A stretch of 24,817 nt of DNA from Bacteriovoracaceae bacterium (GTDB lineage Bacteria; Bdellovibrionota; Bacteriovoracia; Bacteriovoracales; Bacteriovoracaceae): assembly GCA_023146355.1 (NCBI GenBank), contig JAGLCH010000083.1, forward strand, positions 1 through 24,817, read 5' to 3'. Position numbers and translations under genes: made by a program. The notes beneath the pieces are model-generated. The model searched no databases and was not told where the DNA came from. It saw only the letters and a list, made by a program, of their open reading frames with translations. Shown here piece by piece: positions 8,447 through 14,331 of this stretch; position 1 is the stretch's first letter, and every line of letters starts with the position of its first letter.

Positions 8447-9229
8447 ATGAGCTATATAAAAACTAGAATTGGAGTCTTTGACTCGGGTATTGGTGGCTTC
8501 TCCATCTTGTCTGAAATAGTTAAGAGAGTCCCTTCGATTGAAATTGATTATATTTCTGATGATGCATTTTCTCCATATGGAGAGAAAAGTGACCGTGAGA
8601 TCATTGCCCGCTGCCATGAACTAACTGAGCTTCTTATTTCAAGAGGGTGTTCTCTTATTGTGGTTGCTTGCAATTCGGCCACCGCTGTAGCAATTGCTGA
8701 TTTGCGCCACTCGTATACGCAAATTGCTTTTGTGGGAGTTGAGCCTTATATAAATGTTCTCAATCATACAGAGCTATTTCCTAATATCGATAAAGCTGCA
8801 GTTATTACAACTTCGCTAACAGGTGAGTCTGGAAAATTCAGGGACCTTAGAGAGAAAATTGATCCCGAACATCGGATTGAGCATTTCTCGATGCCAGAGC
8901 TGGCATCTATTGTTGAAGATATCTTTGAATCAGGACTTAATACTCAAAATGAGAAAAGACTAGAACGTGAACTTTTGCCGTTACAAAAACTCAAGCTCAG
9001 TCACTTGATTTTAGGTTGCACGCACTATCCTCTTATCTCCCAGTTAATTGAGGATAAGCTAAAAGTTTCAACCATCGGCCCCGGCCCCTATGTTGCTAAC
9101 CGACTACATGACCTGTTAGGTCAACGTGTTGGCCCCTTTCCCCAATTTTTTAACTTTCTATGTAGTTCAAACATGGAGTGGATTGTCGTTGGTATTGATA
9201 AGCTGCACTTTCTTCGACCAAATTCTTAA
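8447..9229 (+). CDS. murI: glutamate racemase
   Basis: A 260-residue cytoplasmic enzyme interconverting L- and D-glutamate to supply D-Glu for peptidoglycan precursors. All family landmarks are present: FDSGIGGFS (11-19) with D12; SPYGEKS (42-48); VACNSATA (73-80) with catalytic C75; GVEP (97-100); and LGCTHYPL (189-196) with the second catalytic C191 and H193, then IGPGPYVANRL (210-220). Length is normal for the family. The ATG at 8447 lacks an obvious Shine-Dalgarno site, the preceding bases being very AT-rich, but the N-terminus aligns well with the family, so the start is credible. It stands alone on the plus strand, divergent from glycogen synthase. The next gene begins 81 bases later with its own likely promoter. 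Confidence 0.95.
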   Translation: MSYIKTRIGVFDSGIGGFSILSEIVKRVPSIEIDYISDDAFSPYGEKSDREIIARCHELTELLISRGCSLIVVACNSATAVAIADLRHSYTQIAFVGVEPYINVLNHTELFPNIDKAAVITTSLTGESGKFRDLREKIDPEHRIEHFSMPELASIVEDIFESGLNTQNEKRLERELLPLQKLKLSHLILGCTHYPLISQLIEDKLKVSTIGPGPYVANRLHDLLGQRVGPFPQFFNFLCSSNMEWIVVGIDKLHFLRPNS

Positions 9230-9249
9230 GCTGCTGATTAACTCCTCTA

Positions 9250-9278
9250 TTTAGTTACAGTTGAAATGTTCCGATAGG
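9250..9278 (+). promoter_or_regulatory. candidate FliA-like promoter for the kinase/outer-membrane operon
   Basis: TTTA (9250-9253), 17 bases, then CCGATAGG (9271-9278). The -10 part, within TTCCGATAGGT, is identical to the element at 12301-12311; the -35 is weak. It lies 32 bases before the kinase ATG. Confidence 0.35.
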
Positions 9279-9310
9279 TAAATGATTGACTAATTTATTG
9301 GGGAGGATTC

Positions 9311-10600
9311 ATGGCATCAAAAATTAAAAGTTATAGTTCAATGGATTTTTACCTCTTCGCATCTCTGTCCATTTCTTTAGTAATATGGGCCTCTCTCTAT
9401 TTTATGGGGAGTCGCGACTGGGGAAATAGTTTTTTTGCTACTTCATTTGTAGTGGGCAGTTTTTATTACTTCTCAAAAGGTGTTGGTCATGGAGATCTGT
9501 TTAAAGAGTCTCGCTATTACTCTATTCTATTTATTTTTCAAATAATTTCATTAGTTGGTATTGGTCTTCAAGAGCAAATTGTTGGTGCAATTTACCTTTC
9601 ACTTATCCCAAGCTGTATGGGGCACTATCACTCAATGGTATTCGAAGGAATCTCGCGGTTTGATCGTACCCGAACTGGATTAGGGTTTTTTATTGTTCCA
9701 GTTCTGGGTGTCGCTATTTTTGAGAGTTCTTTCGATGGGAATCTTCTATTTGGACAAGAGGGAATTTTTCTCACAACTTTTCTCTGTTGGTCGGTAATGA
9801 CTATTTATACTGGCGCAGGGATTTTTAAAGGGAAAAAGTTAAACTTACCCCATCTCTTTAATGGCGAAAATCGCGTTGCTCCTAAAGTTGATCGAGGTCA
9901 AGAGGATCGGCTTTTCTTTCATGATGTAATTAACCAGACCCATGGTATGAACCTTATGCTAGGAAATCGAATAAGCAAAGGTGTTGGGATTAACGCATCA
10001 GAGTGTCGTGACCTAATGGGTGAAATTAGGGTAGTTCAAGCACAAATCAAGGATCACTATAAGTTTACTCATAAGAACCTTGTTAATAACTATGAATTCG
10101 TTTCATTTGAATTTGCGAAAAGGTGGATTGAAAGAACAGTGAGTAGTTTTTTACCATCAGGACTAGTTGATTCCACATTTGTCTATAATGGTTATGTTGC
10201 AGATGATGCCAGCTATGATGAAAAAAAATTAGCTGTTATTCACTACCCATCGTTTAGTAGGATTCTTACAAATATGATTAAAAATATTTCTGAGGTTAAG
10301 GCCTATGATGTTCACCTCGAGTTTGATTTCGATGATAGTGGAATGATCTTAACTGTTAAAAATAAAGTATTTGATCAAAATCAAAATGCTGTTAATCTCG
10401 AGCACAAGCTTCGTGAGAGCATTTTAAATAGTGAAAGAAATCCCGTTTTGAAAAATGAACTAGGCCTAGGGCTGGAATCTATCTCTGCACTCTGCAAAGA
10501 GCAGGGAGGAGAATTCAACTTTTACCTTGAGGATGGATATTGGGTAAATAAAGTCTACCTGCCGTCACCTTCAGTAACAAATGACCAACTGGCAGCATAA
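9311..10600 (+). CDS. membrane sensor histidine kinase
   Basis: A 429-residue protein. The first 170 residues hold five or six hydrophobic membrane segments (about 13-31, 40-56, 71-87, 90-104, 123-138, 151-170) with only short loops, so it probably senses something in or at the membrane. The cytoplasmic part begins with LFFHDVINQTHG, where H204 is the likely phospho-accepting histidine. The ATPase domain follows: an N-box-like RILTNMIKNI (317-326), a weak G1-like DDSGMILTVKN (341-351), and a clear G2 box ELGLGLESI (383-391) before the final strand. The HATPase motifs are divergent. No response regulator is next to it, so the partner must be elsewhere. GGGGAGG precedes the ATG closely. The outer-membrane gene follows after 14 bases, pointing to one operon and perhaps a shared envelope task. 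Confidence 0.8.
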   Translation: MASKIKSYSSMDFYLFASLSISLVIWASLYFMGSRDWGNSFFATSFVVGSFYYFSKGVGHGDLFKESRYYSILFIFQIISLVGIGLQEQIVGAIYLSLIPSCMGHYHSMVFEGISRFDRTRTGLGFFIVPVLGVAIFESSFDGNLLFGQEGIFLTTFLCWSVMTIYTGAGIFKGKKLNLPHLFNGENRVAPKVDRGQEDRLFFHDVINQTHGMNLMLGNRISKGVGINASECRDLMGEIRVVQAQIKDHYKFTHKNLVNNYEFVSFEFAKRWIERTVSSFLPSGLVDSTFVYNGYVADDASYDEKKLAVIHYPSFSRILTNMIKNISEVKAYDVHLEFDFDDSGMILTVKNKVFDQNQNAVNLEHKLRESILNSERNPVLKNELGLGLESISALCKEQGGEFNFYLEDGYWVNKVYLPSPSVTNDQLAA

Positions 10601-10614
10601 ATTTAGGAAAGAGA

Positions 10615-11808
10615 ATGATCAAAAGGATTTGTATTATTGTACTGCTTCTTGGGAGTAGTGTTTCATTTGCTAAATCAGGCCAAAGCGGTAGTGCTTATAT
10701 TCCGCCTGCCCATACTGTAGGGGAAAAGGGCCATCAGTTAAGTGTTGTTGGAAGCTACTTTCAGTCTACCGGAAGCTATGATAATTCCGGTGCTCTTCTG
10801 GAAAGAACTGAAGGGACAAGTTTTTCCTCCATTAATACTGAAGCAACAGTACGCTATGGAATTAGTGAAGCATTTGAAGTTCGCCTTGGCGGTAGATATA
10901 GAATGAATTCTTCAAATGATGGTGCCTCTGAATTTACGGTCAGTGGATTTGAGTCATATTTTGGTGGTGCCAAATATCGTTTTAGACCTTATGGAAAACT
11001 CACTTATGCTCTTGATGCTCAATATCGAGCTTCGGCACATTCCTCTGATAAGTATGATGGACCTATAAATGCTCCTACCGATGAAATGATACTCGGAGAT
11101 CAGGGAACTGAGATAACTACTGGCCTTCATCTCGCATATGCTCTTACAAGGCAGTCTACTTTTTCGGCCTACGGTGCCTATCGTATTCCATACGATGACC
11201 TGAGCGATGAAGTTATATTCAATGCTGAATTAGCATGGAGAACTCAGGGGAATGGGTTTGCGGCCCTGCTTGGCGTGGAAGGTATTCATTCATTAGAAAC
11301 AAGTGAGTACTCTGAAGATCCAACAGGTAGACCTTATGCTTATGCTGGTGATACCCAACTCTACAATAGCGTTAATCGTAGCTATATGGCCCCTTATGTT
11401 GGAGTCAACTTAAGTTCTGGATCTATTGCGCTTCAACTCAAAGCTGCAGCAGTTGTGATGGGGAACTGGACTGATGCGGGTTACGAGTTTAGCAGTGGTC
11501 TTGTTTTCACTGGCCTAGGAAAGAAACAGTCTTATCGTAAAGTTGATAAATTCAAAGAATATGAGATTGAGGCCTCTGTCATTAAGCTATCTCCACGAGG
11601 AAAGTTTGTGAAAATTGATCAAGGTGTATCACATGATGTTACTAAAAATATGAAAATAGATATTTACAAAACTGATTACTTCGGTGGAAATATCCTTGTG
11701 GCATCAGGGAGAGTTTATCAAGTAGGAAGTGATTGGGCGATCGTTAAATTGGCCAAAAAATTTCGAAAAGTACAAATTCGAGTAGGGTTTACTGCTCGTG
11801 GATACTAG
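10615..11808 (+). CDS. outer-membrane beta-barrel protein with C-terminal small beta domain
   Basis: A 397-residue exported protein. The signal peptide is residues 1-19 (cut after SFA, before KSGQ). From 40 to about 300 the sequence alternates short amphipathic strands with Gly/Ser/Tyr-rich turns (TEATVRYGISEAFEVRLGGRY, YRFRPYGKLTYALDAQYRA), as in an outer-membrane barrel of the transporter/OmpA-like kind. Residues about 310-397 form a separate soluble domain, with a pattern of VIKLSPRGKFVKIDQGVSHDV, IDIYKT and DWAIVKL. This pattern resembles the small SH3-like barrel found at the C-terminus of FlgT-type proteins, but that likeness is judged by eye. It sits 14 bases behind the histidine kinase with TTAGGAAAG as ribosome site. 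Its last 20 bases overlap the convergent gene. Substrate and partners are unknown. Confidence 0.75.
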   Translation: MIKRICIIVLLLGSSVSFAKSGQSGSAYIPPAHTVGEKGHQLSVVGSYFQSTGSYDNSGALLERTEGTSFSSINTEATVRYGISEAFEVRLGGRYRMNSSNDGASEFTVSGFESYFGGAKYRFRPYGKLTYALDAQYRASAHSSDKYDGPINAPTDEMILGDQGTEITTGLHLAYALTRQSTFSAYGAYRIPYDDLSDEVIFNAELAWRTQGNGFAALLGVEGIHSLETSEYSEDPTGRPYAYAGDTQLYNSVNRSYMAPYVGVNLSSGSIALQLKAAAVVMGNWTDAGYEFSSGLVFTGLGKKQSYRKVDKFKEYEIEASVIKLSPRGKFVKIDQGVSHDVTKNMKIDIYKTDYFGGNILVASGRVYQVGSDWAIVKLAKKFRKVQIRVGFTARGY

Positions 11809-12253
11809 GGGACTCTTCGATGGATATTAGGTCGAGTTCTTCAATGTTAATTTCTTCCAATTTCCTATTAACAATCTCTTGAGTTGAAGGGGTTCGTAGA
11901 ATTTGTCCTTTCAGATCGATAGGGGGACAACCACTTTTTATTATTTGTTCACCTAAATCTACGATTCTTCCACTTGACACTTTTATCTGAAAAACTATCT
12001 TATCATTGATTCTTTGAAGTATTGTTTTTGCTTTTTGTTGTTCTGGTCTGAGTATACTTTGCATTGTTTGGTTCTTTAGCAGCACTTTTCTCAGTTTATC
12101 AGTGTGCTTAATTTTTAGCTTTCTCTTATCAGTGAGGTCTACGCAAACTTTTATGATATTTGGGTCTTCAATAACTCGATCGACATAAGAGAGTACTGTC
12201 GAAGTATATCCGAGTGCGCCGATCAAGAATAGAGAGATAAAATATTTCTTCAT
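11789..12253 (-). CDS. small exported protein of unknown function
   Basis: A 154-residue protein with a signal peptide (MKKYFISLFLIGALGYTSTVLS, cut near residue 22). The mature part is charged and mixed helix/strand (DRVIEDPNIIKVCVDLTDKRKLKIKH, KTILQRINDKIVFQIKVSSGRIVDLGEQI) with two Cys residues (about 37 and 109) that could form a disulfide in the periplasm. I recognise no family. The ATG has no convincing Shine-Dalgarno site. The gene is divergent from the next plus gene and its 3' end overlaps the outer-membrane gene by 20 bases, so neither can have an ordinary terminator between them. Confidence 0.65.
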   Translation of the reverse strand: MKKYFISLFLIGALGYTSTVLSYVDRVIEDPNIIKVCVDLTDKRKLKIKHTDKLRKVLLKNQTMQSILRPEQQKAKTILQRINDKIVFQIKVSSGRIVDLGEQIIKSGCPPIDLKGQILRTPSTQEIVNRKLEEINIEELDLISIEESPSIHEQ

Positions 12254-12281
12254 AAATAGATTATTTCATAGTTTATTGTCC

Positions 12282-12310
12282 TAAATCAATTGGAGAATAA
12301 TTCCGATAGG
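12282..12310 (+). promoter_or_regulatory. candidate FliA-like promoter upstream of the lysine-tailed protein
   Basis: TAAA (12282-12285), 17 bases, then CCGATAGG (12303-12310), again within TTCCGATAGGT. This is one of the two best matches to the sigma-28 pattern in the window. It starts 82 bases before the ATG. Confidence 0.42.
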
Positions 12311-12340
12311 TTGCTTATGGAATTTAGGCTAAAATAGTAT
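12311..12340 (+). promoter_or_regulatory. candidate sigma-70 promoter for the lysine-tailed protein
   Basis: TTGCTT (12311-12316), 18 bases, TAGTAT (12335-12340). Directly downstream of the FliA-like element, so the gene may have two promoters or only one of them may be real. Confidence 0.4.
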
Positions 12341-12363
12341 AAACAATTTAAAAGGATAAAATA

Positions 12364-13152
12364 ATGGGCAAGATCTTAAAGTTATCTGTCATTTTAGTTT
12401 TCTTAATGAGTGGTGGAAGCGCTTTTGGAAAGAAATTTACTAGTCAGTACTGTGAGTTTGAACTTCCCGCCGGTTGGGTATGTGTACTCGAGGGGACGGA
12501 GTGGGTTTGCCAGAGTAATACTAAAGAGAGACAGCAAGAGGCCATTATTATCTTCGCGGCCAAGGTTCGCGGTCAGCAAGATACTTTGGCGTCATACCAA
12601 GGGTATCTCAAAAAAACGAAGACTTTTATACTTCCCGGTGGAAAGACCCAGGTTTCTGAGCCAAAATATGCCAAGCCACTAAGAGTTAAAGGACATAACT
12701 GGATCGACTCCATGCACCTTGCTAGTGAGGTTCCTGGATTTTTTACTCGTTACCTGGCAACAGTGAAAGAAGACCTAGGCGTAGCAGTTACATTTTCTGT
12801 GTCTAAGGATCATTACACTTCCTATCAGCCAGTTTTCGATCAGATAGTAAGAACCCTACGTGTATTTAGACAAAAGAATCTAAATCTTAATAAGTATAAG
12901 CTTGCTAAGAAAAAGAAAGATGGAAGCCTACTTGATGATTCCACTTTCATTAATACTGACAACCAAGACTTTTCTGTATCTGGACAGAAGAAAAAAGGAA
13001 AGGCCGGTAGTGGAGATGGAATGAATATCATCCTCATACTTGCTCTTCTTGGAGTTGTTGGATTTGTTGTCTTCCGTATGAAGAAAAGTAAGGGCAAGGG
13101 AAAAGGCAAAAAGAAAAAGACAAAAAAGAAAGTAGAGAAAAAAGAAGAATAG
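12364..13152 (+). CDS. exported single-pass membrane protein with lysine-rich cytoplasmic tail
   Basis: A 262-residue protein. The signal peptide (1-22, cut near AFG-KK) is followed by a periplasmic domain of about 150 residues with three Cys residues near its start (C30, C40, C49) inside YCEFELPAGWVC and EWVCQ; the rest (IIIFAAKVRG, YLATVKEDLGVAVTFSVSKDHY) looks like an alpha/beta sandwich of the PsbP kind, by eye only. A Lys/Ser-rich linker (180-217) leads to one transmembrane helix (220-237) and a tail of about 24 residues, nearly all Lys and Gly with some Glu. The predicted orientation is N-out, C-in. The tail could bind nucleic acid, acidic lipid or an acidic protein. AAAGGA is 8 bases before the ATG. 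It is a single-gene unit ending at a very strong terminator. Confidence 0.8.
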   Translation: MGKILKLSVILVFLMSGGSAFGKKFTSQYCEFELPAGWVCVLEGTEWVCQSNTKERQQEAIIIFAAKVRGQQDTLASYQGYLKKTKTFILPGGKTQVSEPKYAKPLRVKGHNWIDSMHLASEVPGFFTRYLATVKEDLGVAVTFSVSKDHYTSYQPVFDQIVRTLRVFRQKNLNLNKYKLAKKKKDGSLLDDSTFINTDNQDFSVSGQKKKGKAGSGDGMNIILILALLGVVGFVVFRMKKSKGKGKGKKKKTKKKVEKKEE

Positions 13153-13178
13153 AGTATTGGTCATAGACGGCCTATTCC

Positions 13179-13207
13179 TACCCACATCTTCGGATGTGGG
13201 TATTTTT
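13179..13207 (+). terminator. strong intrinsic terminator with TTCG loop
   Basis: TACCCACATC (13179-13188), loop TTCG, GATGTGGGTA (13193-13202), then TTTTT. A perfect 10-bp stem closed by the very stable UUCG tetraloop, 26 bases after the stop of the lysine-tailed protein gene. Confidence 0.92.
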
Positions 13208-13234
13208 ACAATCAGACCATCAGTATCTAAAATA

Positions 13235-13268
13235 GGCCCCTTGTTTGTTTACAAGAGGCCGTTTTTTT
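13235..13268. terminator. second intrinsic terminator, probably bidirectional, between convergent genes
   Basis: GGCC-C-CTTGT (13235-13244) pairs with ACAAG-A-GGCC (13251-13260), with one C/A mismatch, then G and seven T on the plus strand. On the minus strand it lies 11 bases after the deoC stop and is followed by TATTTTAG, a fair U-tract. It probably ends deoC and backs up the terminator at 13179. Confidence 0.8.
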
Positions 13269-13278
13269 ATGTTTCTAA

Positions 13279-13950
13279 TTAGTAATCGCCAGAAGCAGTA
13301 AGTCCTGTAACAATTTTAACAGAAGAGCTTGCACCAATTCTTGTGGCACCATTAGCAATCATCATTTCAGCATCTTCAGAACTTCTCACTCCACCAGAGG
13401 CCTTAACTCCTAGTTCAGGACCAACTGTCTTTCTCATAAGGAAGATATCTTCTTTTGTTGCTCCACCTGTTGAGAACCCTGTCGACGTTTTTACAAATGA
13501 TGCGCCAACTTCTTTTGACATCTCACATGCTTTAACTTTTTCATCATCAGTAAGTAGGCATGTTTCGATAATCACTTTTACAGGAGTTTTTCCAGCAGCA
13601 TCCACAACAGCTTTAATATCATTTTTCACTAGGTCATAGTTACCATTTTTCATGGCGCCAACATTGATAACCATATCAACTTCATCAGCTCCTAATTCGA
13701 TTGCATTCTTTGTTTCAAATGACTTTGTTGCAGATGTATTTGCCCCTAATGGAAAACCTATAACGGTGCAAACACCAACTGGGCATCCCTCTAGTTCTTT
13801 CTTACAGAATTGAATATTACTTGGATTAACACAAACCGTTGCGAATGTGTATTCACGGGCCTCATGGCATAAAACCTTCAGCTCTTCTTCTGTTGCATTT
13901 GCCTTGAGTAGGGTATGGTCAATTCTGCTTGCGATCTCTTTAGCTTCCAC
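13279..13950 (-). CDS. deoC: deoxyribose-phosphate aldolase
   Basis: A 223-residue class I aldolase that splits 2-deoxyribose 5-phosphate into glyceraldehyde 3-phosphate and acetaldehyde, feeding deoxynucleoside sugar into glycolysis. Key features: EVDMVINVGAM (90-100) with catalytic D92; FVKTSTGF (152-159) with Schiff-base K154; KASGGVR (183-189) with the second active lysine K183. Length and order are normal for the short DeoC type. The start is GTG at 13950, supported by AAAGGA 8 bases upstream. A sigma-70 promoter lies about 50 bases upstream and a hairpin 11 bases past the stop, so it is a single-gene unit. No other deo genes are in the window. In a predator it would help use DNA from prey, which is inference. 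Confidence 0.95.
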   Translation of the reverse strand: MEAKEIASRIDHTLLKANATEEELKVLCHEAREYTFATVCVNPSNIQFCKKELEGCPVGVCTVIGFPLGANTSATKSFETKNAIELGADEVDMVINVGAMKNGNYDLVKNDIKAVVDAAGKTPVKVIIETCLLTDDEKVKACEMSKEVGASFVKTSTGFSTGGATKEDIFLMRKTVGPELGVKASGGVRSSEDAEMMIANGATRIGASSSVKIVTGLTASGDY

Positions 13951-13999
13951 TAGTGTGTCCTTTCGTTATGGTTTAGTCAGGTATTTTTCAGCTTATTGT

Positions 14000-14028
14000 A
14001 TTATAAAAAATATAACTTAATTGTCTAA
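14000..14028 (-). promoter_or_regulatory. sigma-70 promoter for deoC
   Basis: On the minus strand TTAGAC (14028-14023), 17 bases, TATAAT (14005-14000). Perfect -10 and ideal spacing; the start of transcription would fall near 13993, about 43 bases before the GTG. Confidence 0.7.
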
Positions 14029-14037
14029 ATATCAAGA

Positions 14038-14065
14038 TTGCTTGTTTATAGTAACGATGTAATAA
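14038..14065 (+). promoter_or_regulatory. candidate sigma-70 promoter for the small ORF and fusion glycosyltransferase
   Basis: TTGCTT (14038-14043), 16 bases, TAATAA (14060-14065). Transcription would start near 14072 and give a 5' leader of about 260 bases before the large gene. Confidence 0.4.
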
Positions 14066-14177
14066 TTAGATAGTTTAATCTACTTTATTAGAACACGCTA
14101 CTCACAGTCTAAAGCAGCCGCTTTTAAGCTGTACTATTTATATTTCTATCAATCTTTCAAATGCACGGAGGCTAAAT

Positions 14178-14282
14178 TTGAGAATTGGAATTGTTATCGG
14201 GGGAATTGGTGCATTAAAGTGTGCCATGCATACTCCATGGCAATACAGTATATTTAATACTGAAAAAGAAATTCTCTTATGA
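14178..14282 (+). CDS. possible 34-residue leader peptide or small protein
   Basis: A TTG-started frame of 34 codons ending at TGA 14280-14282, with a near-perfect GGAGG (14166-14170) 7 bases upstream, among the strongest ribosome sites in the window. The peptide begins MRIGIVIGGIGALKCAM, a short hydrophobic Gly/Ile stretch, and ends NTEKEILL. It lies about 50 bases before the large glycosyltransferase gene. Two hairpins lie inside it. It may be a translated leader controlling the downstream gene, a small membrane peptide, or the decayed start of a longer gene. Its short length gives little statistical support, so the call is tentative. Confidence 0.3.
   Translation: MRIGIVIGGIGALKCAMHTPWQYSIFNTEKEILL
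14222..14262 (+). repeat. two tandem hairpins within the leader of the fusion gene
   Basis: First TGCCATG (14222-14228) with CATGGCA (14236-14242), a 7-base loop; second CAGTAT (14246-14251) with ATACTG (14257-14262), a 5-base loop. Both stems are perfect. They are separated by three bases, and no U-tract follows the second, so they are not an ordinary terminator. Confidence 0.5.
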
Positions 14283-14331
14283 GCTCTCGAGAAAATATTA
14301 GATAAATTAATTACTTTTTTAAGGACGAATC

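Larger units (their letters stand above)
13951..14331. other. 380-base gene-poor region between deoC and the fusion glycosyltransferase gene
   Basis: Holds divergent promoters near 14000-14065 (deoC leftward; TTGCTT-16-TAATAA rightward), then about 100 AT-rich bases with nothing recognised, then a possible short ORF with a strong ribosome site and two tandem hairpins (14178-14282), and finally AAGGA ahead of the ATG at 14332. Confidence 0.6.

Noticed and set aside
12840..13185. Two antisense frames of 85-89 codons opposite the lysine-tailed protein
   Set aside because: Their Phe/Leu-rich composition is just the complement of the Lys codons on the real coding strand.
14188..14200. CCGATAAC on the minus strand inside the small ORF, a possible further FliA-like -10
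   Set aside because: No TAAA-like -35 at the right distance and no gene starts on that strand nearby.
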